This document shows positions 1 to 5,891 of a DNA stretch of 15,529 bases, piece by piece (the stretch's first letter is position 1; each line of letters starts with the position of its first letter). The notes beneath the pieces were generated by a model. It searched no databases and was not told the DNA's origin. It saw only the letters and a program-made list of their open reading frames with translations. The position numbers and the translations under genes were made by a program. The DNA lies in NCBI GenBank assembly GCA_036381255.1, contig DASVDG010000056.1, positions 1 through 15,529 on the forward strand. The letters are read 5' to 3'. The stretch is from CALBZE01 sp036381255 (lineage in GTDB: Bacteria; Gemmatimonadota; Gemmatimonadetes; Longimicrobiales; RSA9).

Positions 1-1
1 C

Positions 2-1429
2 CAGTTCGACGGCGTGGTCACCTTCGCCTTCAAGATCCCGCTCCAGGCCACGCCCGCCGAGGACCCCTTCACGGTGAGCGTGATCTTTCTGGCCGTGGAT
101 GACAGCGAGACGCGGATCACACAGTCGCTCGAGGAGCAGACTCCCGAGGGCACGGCCGCGTTTCTTGCCCGTGCCGAGGCGCTCGGCGCGACCATGAAGA
201 CCGTGCTGCCGGGCCGCGGCAGCTACTCAGGCGAGGCGAGTAGCACGCGCACCGTCTGCACGGTGCGGACGGCGGGTCCGAGTGGGAACCCCACCGCCAC
301 GCTGATCGAGCGGCAGGTCTCGGACATCGCCGTCGTCGCGGACGACGACGACTGGCCGCTCTGGGCAGGCGGCCGCGTGGCGCGCTACGTCGACGTCGCC
401 GTTGCCTACGATGCCGCCGGCAACGCGCTCGCGGACGTGCCGGTGCAGGTCGCGCTGTCCAGCACCGCCGGCGTCCTCGAGGCCGTGAACGACCGGCTCT
501 GGCGCATGGTGCCCCGGCGCGACCGGGCGAGCGCCACCACGACCGCCACCGCCTGCGGTCACACCTCCGGTCCGGTCACCCTGCGCACCAGCGGTTACGC
601 GCCGATCGCGGCGGGTGGCTACCATACGATCGCGCTCCGGGCCGACGGCACCGTGGTGGCGTGGGGCTACAATGATGATGGTCAGACCGACGTGCCGGCA
701 GGGCTCACGAACGTCGTGCAGCTCGCCGCGGGTAATGACCACTCGGTCGCGCTCAAGGCCGACGGCACCGTCGTGGTGTGGGGCGGCAGGGACGATCTGG
801 GCGTGCCCGACGTGCCGGCGGGGCTCGACAACGTGGTGCAGATCGCCGCGGCCAGCTTTTACACAAACGCGCTCAAGGCCGACGGCACCGTCGTGGCGTG
901 GGGCGCGAATACCTATGGCGAGACCAACGTGCCGGCAGGGCTCAGCAACGTGGTGCAGGTCGCTGCGAGCACCTTTCACTCGCTCGCGCTCAGGGCCGAC
1001 GGCACCGTCGTGGGGTGGGGCCGAAACGATTATGGCCAGACCGACGTGCCGGCAGGGCTCACGAACGTCGTGCAGGTTGCAGCGGGAGGCCTATTCTCGC
1101 TCGCCCTCAAGGCCGACGGCACAGTGGTAATGCGGGGCTCCGACAAAAATGGGCACTTCATCGTGCCACCGGGGCTCGATAACGTGGTGCAGATCGCTGC
1201 GGGCGACAGTCACGCGCTCGCCCTCAGGGCCGACGGCACCGTCGTGGGGTGGGGCGACGATAGCGACGGCCAGGCCACGCCGCCGTCGGGGCTGACGGAC
1301 GTGGTGCACATCGTCGCGAAAAAATGGCAATCGTTCGCCCTCAAGGCCGATGGCACCGTCGTGGCGTGGGGCTGGAACCTGTATGGCCAGACGAACGTGC
1401 CGGCCGGCCTGGTCGCGACGCTGCCCTGA
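2..1429 (+). CDS. Probable surface protein with Ig-like region and seven-blade RCC1-like propeller (5' partial)
   Basis: The reading frame is open to the left edge, so this is the C-terminal part of a longer protein; a GTG at 14 is possible but has no convincing ribosome site. The first ~200 residues are beta-rich, and a stretch around nt 380-480 (AYDAAGNALADVPVQVALSS) looks like a bacterial Ig-like domain. From about nt 595 to the stop come seven repeats of 39-40 residues. Each carries the core ALRADGTVVAWG or ALKADGTVVAWG, followed by a VPAGL-NVVQ segment. This is the short bacterial form of RCC1/alpha-tubulin-suppressor repeats; seven units would close one beta-propeller. Blade 5 has lost the WG pair (MRG instead). 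No catalytic motif is visible. An extracellular or surface role is inferred from domain style, since the signal peptide would lie outside the window. The ligand is unknown. Confidence 0.85.
   Translation, partial: QFDGVVTFAFKIPLQATPAEDPFTVSVIFLAVDDSETRITQSLEEQTPEGTAAFLARAEALGATMKTVLPGRGSYSGEASSTRTVCTVRTAGPSGNPTATLIERQVSDIAVVADDDDWPLWAGGRVARYVDVAVAYDAAGNALADVPVQVALSSTAGVLEAVNDRLWRMVPRRDRASATTTATACGHTSGPVTLRTSGYAPIAAGGYHTIALRADGTVVAWGYNDDGQTDVPAGLTNVVQLAAGNDHSVALKADGTVVVWGGRDDLGVPDVPAGLDNVVQIAAASFYTNALKADGTVVAWGANTYGETNVPAGLSNVVQVAASTFHSLALRADGTVVGWGRNDYGQTDVPAGLTNVVQVAAGGLFSLALKADGTVVMRGSDKNGHFIVPPGLDNVVQIAAGDSHALALRADGTVVGWGDDSDGQATPPSGLTDVVHIVAKKWQSFALKADGTVVAWGWNLYGQTNVPAGLVATLP
641..1372 (+). 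repeat. Seven tandem 117-120 bp coding repeats (RCC1-like blades)
   Basis: The conserved core gccgacggcaccgt starts at 641, 758, 878, 995, 1112, 1229 and 1346. Spacings are 117, 120, 117, 117, 117 and 117 bp; the copies at 1112 and 1346 each carry one base change within it. The 120 bp step comes from one extra codon in blade 2. Because 117 is a multiple of three, the other frames are also repetitive and open, which creates false ORFs on both strands. Confidence 0.95.
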
Positions 1430-1450
1430 GGCGCGAGCCGGTGCGCCGGT

Positions 1451-1482
1451 CGCCGGCGGGGGCGCCCCGGTCCCCGCCGGCG
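1451..1482 (+). terminator. GC-rich hairpin after the propeller gene, possible terminator
   Basis: An 11 bp perfect inverted repeat (cgccggcgggg at 1451-1461, ccccgccggcg at 1472-1482) with a 10 nt loop starts 21 nt after the stop codon. There is no T run after it, so it is not a classical intrinsic terminator. In GC-rich genomes such hairpins may still end or protect transcripts; that role is inferred. Confidence 0.4.
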
Positions 1483-1567
1483 CGTCGGCGCGCCCCGGTG
1501 CGCGGGCCCGGGTCCGTGGTGCGGCCCTTGCATCGAGCCGCCGCCGGACTCCTTACCGGGGCGCTCG

Positions 1568-1852
1568 ATGGTCAGACCACGACGACGCGAGCCGGAATTC
1601 GAGGGCGGCGCCCAGCCGGTGCCGGACCGGCCGCCGGACGAGCCGGGCAAGGGACGCAGCGCCGCGCTCTACCTGGTCGGTTTCCTCGCCGTGTTGCTGC
1701 TCGCCATGCCCGTCGCGTGGGCGGCCGGCGCGCTCGCGAGCCGCGGGACCGCCGTCGGCACCGCCGGCGCCGTCCTGCTCTGGATCGTCTGGGCCGTGAT
1801 CCTCATCGCCGCCGCGTGGGCCGGCTTGTCGATGTGGCGGCGGGCGGCGTAG
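1568..1852 (+). CDS. Small two-helix membrane protein of unknown function
   Basis: This 94-residue protein is not one I recognise. Residues 1-31 are polar, rich in Pro and Arg, and probably cytoplasmic and disordered. Residues ~32-56 and ~64-88 are two hydrophobic alpha-helices rich in Ala, Leu and Val, and the protein ends with WRRAA. Third codon positions are almost all G or C, which supports real coding. The ATG at 1568 has only a weak upstream G-rich stretch (cgggg, 1556-1560). It stands alone between the propeller gene and the convergent dcd gene, so context gives no function. Overlapping ORFs in the other two + frames lack this membrane pattern and are less likely. Confidence 0.6.
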   Translation: MVRPRRREPEFEGGAQPVPDRPPDEPGKGRSAALYLVGFLAVLLLAMPVAWAAGALASRGTAVGTAGAVLLWIVWAVILIAAAWAGLSMWRRAA

Positions 1853-2038
1853 TCCCTACCTTCCCACCGAACCTCCCGCGCAGGCGGATGCGAGCTTTCC
1901 GCCCCCGTTGACGTGGAAACGGAGGCTTCCTTCGGGCGCTCGGGCGCCGAAGGCGCCGATCCGGCTCCCGACGTCGCGGCGGGGCCGGCCGCGGACGGCG
2001 CGTTCGGAAAGCTGGCGAGGCCGGATGCGGCCGGGGAC

Positions 2039-2068
2039 GGGCGCCGTTCGTCGCGAATTCGGCGGCCC
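2039..2068 (-). terminator. Hairpin downstream of dcd, possible terminator
   Basis: The arms gggcgccg (2039-2046) and cggcggccc (2060-2068) pair with one bulged G. An inner stem ttcg/cgaa (2047-2050 with 2054-2057) extends the structure. It lies about 60 nt beyond the dcd stop on the - strand. There is no clear T tract, so terminator function is only inferred. Confidence 0.3.
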
Positions 2069-2094
2069 GTGGATTGCCGAACCCGGCCGCAGCC

Positions 2095-2112
2095 GGGAAC
2101 GGGAACGGGAAC
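2095..2112. repeat. Three-copy hexamer tandem repeat (gggaac)
   Basis: Three perfect consecutive copies of gggaac occupy 2095-2100, 2101-2106 and 2107-2112, just beyond the 3' end of dcd. No function is apparent; replication slippage is the simplest origin. Confidence 0.9.
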
Positions 2113-2127
2113 GTTTACGGGAGGGGG

Positions 2128-2682
2128 TTAGAGGCGCGGAAGCGTCACGCCACGCTGACGCTGATACTTTCCGTTTCGCATCGCGTACGTGACCTCCGGA
2201 ACCTCGTCGCCCTGGAAGAACAGGAGCTGCGCGATCCCTTCCTCGGCGTAGATCTTCGCCGGCAGCGGCGTCGTGTTCGAGATCTCCAGCGTCAGGAACC
2301 CCTCCCACTCCGGCTCCAGCGGCGTCACGTTCACGATGATCCCGCACCGCGCGTACGTCGACTTCCCCAGGCACACCACCAGCACATCCTTCGGGATCCG
2401 GAAATACTCCATCGTCCGCGCCAGCGCGAACGAATTCGGCGGGATGATGCAATGGTCCGCCTCGATGTCCACGAACGACTTCGGGTCGAAGTGCTTCGGG
2501 TCGACCACCACGCTGAACACGTCCGTGAAGACCTTGAACTCGTTCGCGACCCGGATGTCGTAGCCGTACGACGAAAGGCCGTAGCTCACCACGCCGTCCC
2601 GGACCTGCCCGGCCTCGAACGGCTCGATCATCCCGTGCTCCTCCACCATCCGCCGGATCCAACGGTCACACTTGATCGCCAT
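2128..2682 (-). CDS. dcd: dCTP deaminase
   Basis: Dcd converts dCTP to dUTP and ammonia, feeding dUTPase and then dTMP synthesis in the cytoplasm; it works as a trimer. The 184-residue protein is close to the usual length (~190). Visible family motifs are GKSTYARCG (106-114, with Ser108 and Arg112 at the active site) and NVTPLEPEWEG (118-128). TLEISNTTPLPAK (131-143) follows; its Glu133 matches the catalytic Glu of the family. The C-terminal RGVTLPR closes the protein. The ORF is open 96 nt further upstream, but the ATG at 2682 is chosen because GGAGG (2693-2697 on the - strand) sits 10 nt before it and the protein then starts as relatives do. It is transcribed divergently from nuoA and is probably a single-gene unit. 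A bifunctional deaminase/dUTPase cannot be excluded from sequence alone. Confidence 0.95.
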   Translation of the reverse strand: MAIKCDRWIRRMVEEHGMIEPFEAGQVRDGVVSYGLSSYGYDIRVANEFKVFTDVFSVVVDPKHFDPKSFVDIEADHCIIPPNSFALARTMEYFRIPKDVLVVCLGKSTYARCGIIVNVTPLEPEWEGFLTLEISNTTPLPAKIYAEEGIAQLLFFQGDEVPEVTYAMRNGKYQRQRGVTLPRL

Positions 2683-2729
2683 TTGGAACGAGCCTCCATC
2701 AGCCGGGTACCGGGACCTCGAACGTCCGA

Positions 2730-2759
2730 AAGATAGACGGCGCCGAAGGGGCGGGGCAA
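2730..2759 (-). promoter_or_regulatory. Possible dcd promoter
   Basis: On the - strand, TTGCCC (2759-2754) and TATCTT (2735-2730) are separated by 18 nt. Each matches four of six bases of the sigma-70-type consensus. They lie about 50 nt upstream of the dcd start. The match is modest and not unique proof. Confidence 0.35.
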
Positions 2760-2771
2760 CCCGGCGCTCGC

Positions 2772-2800
2772 TTGACACCCGCGGTGTGCCGCGGTAGTTT
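2772..2800 (+). promoter_or_regulatory. Predicted nuo operon promoter
   Basis: A perfect TTGACA -35 box (2772-2777) is followed after exactly 17 nt by TAGTTT (2795-2800), a weak -10 box with three of six matches. The predicted start is near 2807, leaving a leader of about 42 nt before nuoA. The spacer is occupied by a palindrome and the leader begins with a Rex-like operator, both described separately. Confidence 0.65.
2779..2794. promoter_or_regulatory. Perfect palindrome filling the -35/-10 spacer, candidate operator
   Basis: ccgcgg (2779-2784), tgtg (2785-2788) and ccgcgg (2789-2794) form a perfect 6-4-6 inverted repeat. It fills 16 of the 17 spacer bases between -35 and -10. A dimeric regulator bound here would block or reshape polymerase binding. 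No regulator can be named from the site. Confidence 0.45.
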
Positions 2801-2811
2801 TCGGGCTACTC

Positions 2812-2829
2812 AAGTGAATCATTTCACAA
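2812..2829. promoter_or_regulatory. Rex-like operator in the nuo leader
   Basis: The sequence AAGTGAATCATTTCACAA matches the Rex consensus TTGTGAA-N4-TTCACAA at 12 of 14 defined positions. The right half is perfect; only the first two bases of the left half differ. It begins about 5 nt after the predicted start of transcription, a position where a bound repressor would block initiation. Rex is the NADH/NAD+-sensing repressor of respiratory genes, and nuo is an established target in Streptomyces. No rex gene is in the window, so binding is inferred from the motif and context. Confidence 0.6.
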
Positions 2830-2848
2830 ACTCCGAGCGGGTTCCTCG

Positions 2849-3205
2849 ATGCTCGAATCCTACGCGCCGATCCTGATCCTCCTGGGCGTGTCGGTGCTGA
2901 ACGCCGTGGGGATGGTGGTGGCCTCGCATGTGCTTCACCCGCCGCGGCATACGCCGGTCAAGGACATTCCGTACGAGTCGGGGATGCTCCCGATCGGGAG
3001 CACGCGGGAGCGGTTCAGCGTCAAGTTCTACGTGGTGGCGCTGCTGTTCATCGTTTTCGACATCGAGACGGTGTTCCTGATGCCGTGGGCGGTGCTGTTC
3101 CGTGAGCTCGGCGTGTTCGGGTTCGTGGAGATGATGGTGTTCATCGGCGTGCTGCTCGTCGGCTTCGCGTACATCTGGAAGAAAGGAGCGCTCCAATGGG
3201 ACTAG
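2849..3205 (+). CDS. nuoA: NADH-quinone oxidoreductase subunit A
   Basis: NuoA is a small membrane subunit of complex I beside the quinone chamber. The 118-residue length is typical. Three hydrophobic helices are visible at about 6-28, 61-84 and 90-110. The conserved loop PYESGM (41-46) precedes KFYVVALLFIVFDIETVFLM (59-78), which holds the family's acidic pair Asp71 and Glu73. Its ATG is the first gene start after the predicted promoter and Rex-like site, so it heads the operon. The ribosome site is weak (gagcggg, 2835-2841). The 3' end overlaps nuoB by 10 nt. Confidence 0.97.
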   Translation: MLESYAPILILLGVSVLNAVGMVVASHVLHPPRHTPVKDIPYESGMLPIGSTRERFSVKFYVVALLFIVFDIETVFLMPWAVLFRELGVFGFVEMMVFIGVLLVGFAYIWKKGALQWD

Positions 3206-3864
3206 AGGGGCGCAACGAGCTCGCTGTGCTGGGCGGCGAAAAGGACGGGAGTCCGGGCTTCATCACGACGAAGCTGGACTACGTGGTGAACTGGGCGCGG
3301 CGGGGCTCGCTGTGGCCGATGCCGTTCGGCACGGCGTGCTGCGCGATCGAGATGATGGCGTCGGCGGCGTCGAACTACGACCTGTCGCGCTTCGGGATGG
3401 AGCGGATGTCGTTTTCGCCGCGGCAGGCGGACCTGCTGATCTGTGCGGGGCGGGTGACGTACAAGATGGCGCCGGTGCTGCGGAAGATCTGGGACCAGAT
3501 GCCGCAGCCGAAGTGGGCGATCTCGATGGGCGCGTGTGCGTCGAGCGGGGGCGTGTTCGACGTGTACTCGATGGTGCAGGGGATCGACACGATCATCCCG
3601 GTGGACGTGTACGTGCCGGGGTGCCCGCCGCGGCCTGAGGGGCTGATCTACGGGATCCTGATGCTGCACGAGAAGATCAAGGGCGAGTCGCTGGCGAACA
3701 AGGCGTTGCGGGAGGAGGATCCGGCGCGGGTGGGTCGGCCGAACCTGCCGGCGGAGGTGATCGAGCAGGTGACGGTGCCGTTCGGCAACTCGACGTCGCA
3801 GAACCGGGCGAGCGGGTTGGTGTCGACCGGCGCGCTGGCGCGCCCCGAGGACCGGAAGCCGTAG
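3196..3864 (+). CDS. nuoB: NADH-quinone oxidoreductase subunit B
   Basis: NuoB holds cluster N2, the [4Fe-4S] centre that passes electrons to quinone at its interface with NuoD. The four ligands are visible: the adjacent pair Cys48-Cys49 (GTACCAIEMM), Cys114 (MGACASSGG) and Cys143 (VPGCPPRPEG). The core spans roughly residues 20-175. About 45 further residues form a polar C-terminal tail not needed for the fold. The start overlaps the end of nuoA; a strong aaaggag (3182-3188) lies 7 nt before the ATG, inside a perfect 10 bp palindrome (ggagcgctcc, 3185-3194). The peripheral arm places it on the cytoplasmic side. Only one base separates its stop from the nuoC start. Confidence 0.98.
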   Translation: MGLEGRNELAVLGGEKDGSPGFITTKLDYVVNWARRGSLWPMPFGTACCAIEMMASAASNYDLSRFGMERMSFSPRQADLLICAGRVTYKMAPVLRKIWDQMPQPKWAISMGACASSGGVFDVYSMVQGIDTIIPVDVYVPGCPPRPEGLIYGILMLHEKIKGESLANKALREEDPARVGRPNLPAEVIEQVTVPFGNSTSQNRASGLVSTGALARPEDRKP

Positions 3865-3865
3865 C

Positions 3866-4558
3866 ATGAGCAAGGGATTCGAGGAAGGGCTCGAGGGGCT
3901 GGCGGCCGGGCCGGCGGCGAGCGACGGAGAGGCCGCGGCGGCGCTCGGGGTGGAGGCGGATGCGTCGTCGCACCCCACGGTGGCGGCGCTGCGGGAGGCG
4001 TTCGGCGACGCGGTGCTGCGCCACGAGGTCGCGGCCGGCGACGAGCACGTGGTGTTCGTGCGGGCGGAGCGGAGCAAGGAGGTCCTGGGCTGGCTGAAGG
4101 ACGCGCCGGGGCACCGGTACGACCTGCTGAAGGACGTGACGGCGGTCGACTTCGGCGGCGGGCGGCCGCTCCAGGTCGTGTACCAGCTCTGGTCGATCGA
4201 GCACCGGCGGTCGCTGCGCGTGAAGGTCGAGCTTCCGCTGGATGCGCTGGAGGTGGATTCCGTCGCGGACCTCTGGGCGTCGGCCGACTGGCTGGAGCGC
4301 GAGACGTACGACATGTTCGGGGTCCGCTTCCGGAACCACCCGGACCTGCGGCGGATCCTGATGCCCGAGAATTACGCGGAGGGGCATCCGCTGCGGAAGG
4401 ATTTCCCGCTGCGCGGCCGGTTCAGCCGGGTGGAGCAGACGCGGCGGGCGTTGATGCTGGACATGGAGTCGGACTACGCGCCGCACGAGCTGGTGGTCGG
4501 GCGGCGGAACCCCGAGCGCGAGCAGGCGGTGCCCGCCCCGAAGTCGCCGGGGGCGTGA
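3866..4558 (+). CDS. nuoC: NADH-quinone oxidoreductase subunit C
   Basis: NuoC is the 30 kDa-type structural subunit of the complex I connecting module; it binds no cofactor. The family signature ERETYDMFGVRFRNHPDLRR lies at 144-163, followed by ILMPENYAEGHPLRKDFPLR (164-183). The first ~35 residues are an acidic, Ala/Gly-rich extension of low complexity, so the conserved fold starts near residue 38. The ATG is preceded by ggaag (3854-3858) at 7 nt. It is a stand-alone gene followed 21 nt later by nuoD, unlike the fused nuoCD of enterobacteria. Confidence 0.97.
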   Translation: MSKGFEEGLEGLAAGPAASDGEAAAALGVEADASSHPTVAALREAFGDAVLRHEVAAGDEHVVFVRAERSKEVLGWLKDAPGHRYDLLKDVTAVDFGGGRPLQVVYQLWSIEHRRSLRVKVELPLDALEVDSVADLWASADWLERETYDMFGVRFRNHPDLRRILMPENYAEGHPLRKDFPLRGRFSRVEQTRRALMLDMESDYAPHELVVGRRNPEREQAVPAPKSPGA

Positions 4559-4579
4559 CGCCCGCAGGGATCGGATCGC

Positions 4580-5854
4580 ATGGCAACGAAAACGGTCGAG
4601 TATCTGGTCAGGCGCAACCCGGAGCTGGGCGTGGACGGGCGGCCGGCATCGGCGCCGGTGCTTCCCCCGGAGTTCGAGCCGGAGCTGCACGGCGAGCACA
4701 TGCTCATCAACATCGGGCCGCAGCACCCGGCGACGCACGGCGTGCTTCGCCTGGTGCTGGAGCTGGACGGCGAGACGGTGGTGCGCTGCACGCCGCACAT
4801 CGGCTACCTCCACTCGAGCTTCGAGAAGCTGGGCGAGTACCGCGGCTGGAACCAGATCGTGCCGCTGACGGACCGCATGGACTACCTGGCGCCGCTGATC
4901 TACAACTGCGCCTACGCCATGGCGGTCGAGAAGATGATGGGGGTCGAGGTGACGGACCGGTGCAAGGTGGTCCGCGTGATCCTCATGGAGATGGACCGGA
5001 TCTTCAGCCATCTGCTGTGGCTGGGGACGACGGCGATCGACATCGGCGCGTTCACAGTCTTCCTCTACACGTTCCAGGAGCGCGAGCGGATCTATAAGCT
5101 CCACGAGCGCTACACGGGGGCCCGGATCACCACCTCGGCGACGCGGATCGGCGGGATGCTGGCCGACCTGCCGCCGGGGTGGACGGACGAGCTCCAGCAC
5201 TTCGTCGACACGTTCCCGAAGACGCTGGACGAGGTCGAGACGCTGCTGACGGGCAACCAGATCTGGATCGGCCGCAACCAGGACGTGGGCGCGATCGGCC
5301 CGGAGGACGCGGTCAACCACGGGTTGACGGGGCCGAACCTGCGGGCGTCCGGCGTTGCGTACGACGTGCGCAAGGACCGGCCGTACTACGATTACGAGAC
5401 GTACGACTTCGAGGTCCCGGTCGGCGAGCACGGCGACTGTTACGACCGCTACCTCGTCCGCATGGAGGAGATGCGCCAGAGTCTGCGGATCCTCCAGCAG
5501 GCGCTGGACCGGCTCCCCGACGGCCCGATCAACGTCGACGACCCGCGGGTCATCCTGCCGGGGAAGACCGACGCGATGACCGACATGGAGTCGATGATCC
5601 ATCACTTCAAGCTGGTGATGGAGGGGATCAAGGCGCCGGCGGGCGAGAGCTGGTTCAGCGTCGAGAGCTCGAAGGGCGAGCTGGGGATGTACGTGGTCAG
5701 CGATGGCGGCTCGAAGCCGGTCCGCTGGCGCGTGCGCGGGCCGAGCTTCGTCAACCTGTCTTCGCTGCCGAAGCTGGTGGAGGGGCACCTGCTCTCGGAT
5801 GTGATCGCCATCAACGCGAGCCTCGACATCGTGCTCGGGGAAATCGACCGGTAG
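4580..5854 (+). CDS. nuoD: NADH-quinone oxidoreductase subunit D
   Basis: NuoD is the 49 kDa-type subunit, related to the large subunit of [NiFe] hydrogenases; with NuoB it forms the quinone-reduction site. The 424-residue length is normal. Motifs seen are NIGPQHPATHGVLR (44-57, with the conserved quinone-site histidines His49 and His53) and PHIGYLHSSFEK (72-83). The C-terminal part has RVRGPSFVNLSSL and ends with ASLDIVLGEIDR, as in relatives. No hydrogenase-type Cys pairs are present, as expected. Trp90 sits where several homologues have the quinone-contacting Tyr. A purine-rich agggat (4566-4571) lies before the ATG. A short tandem repeat follows its stop codon. Confidence 0.98.
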   Translation: MATKTVEYLVRRNPELGVDGRPASAPVLPPEFEPELHGEHMLINIGPQHPATHGVLRLVLELDGETVVRCTPHIGYLHSSFEKLGEYRGWNQIVPLTDRMDYLAPLIYNCAYAMAVEKMMGVEVTDRCKVVRVILMEMDRIFSHLLWLGTTAIDIGAFTVFLYTFQERERIYKLHERYTGARITTSATRIGGMLADLPPGWTDELQHFVDTFPKTLDEVETLLTGNQIWIGRNQDVGAIGPEDAVNHGLTGPNLRASGVAYDVRKDRPYYDYETYDFEVPVGEHGDCYDRYLVRMEEMRQSLRILQQALDRLPDGPINVDDPRVILPGKTDAMTDMESMIHHFKLVMEGIKAPAGESWFSVESSKGELGMYVVSDGGSKPVRWRVRGPSFVNLSSLPKLVEGHLLSDVIAINASLDIVLGEIDR

Positions 5855-5890
5855 CCGAGGCGCAGGCCGAGGCGCAGGCTGAGGCGTAGA
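5855..5890 (+). repeat. 12 bp tandem repeat between nuoD and nuoE
   Basis: The unit ccgaggcgcagg occurs at 5855-5866 and 5867-5878, with a degenerate third copy ctgaggcgtaga at 5879-5890. Together they fill almost the whole nuoD-nuoE gap. Each copy has a gagg element, so the last one doubles as the ribosome site for nuoE (tgagg, 5880-5884). Confidence 0.9.
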
Positions 5891-5891
5891 T

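Larger units (their letters stand above)
1853..2127. other. Intergenic region with no supported gene
   Basis: This stretch lies between the small membrane protein gene and the 3' end of dcd. Short open frames exist (for example 1913-2131 +), but their products are low-complexity Gly/Pro/Arg sequence without recognisable features. It contains inverted repeats (ccttcgg at 1929-1935 with ccgaagg at 1947-1953, and the hairpin at 2039-2068) and a three-copy hexamer at 2095-2112. Confidence 0.6.

Noticed and set aside
227..1330. Several overlapping open frames on both strands within the propeller gene
   Set aside because: The 117 bp repeat is a multiple of three, so every frame stays open and repetitive. 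Only the + frame with the RCC1-like core has a sensible protein.
1908..2192. Short + strand open frames between the small membrane gene and dcd
   Set aside because: The products are Arg/Gly/Pro-rich low-complexity sequence, have no ribosome site and run into the dcd gene on the other strand.
4817..4879. Trp90 in NuoD where some homologues have the quinone-contacting Tyr
   Set aside because: From memory E. coli NuoCD also has Trp at this place (ERQSWHS), so it looks like a known natural variant rather than a loss of function. An alignment would confirm.
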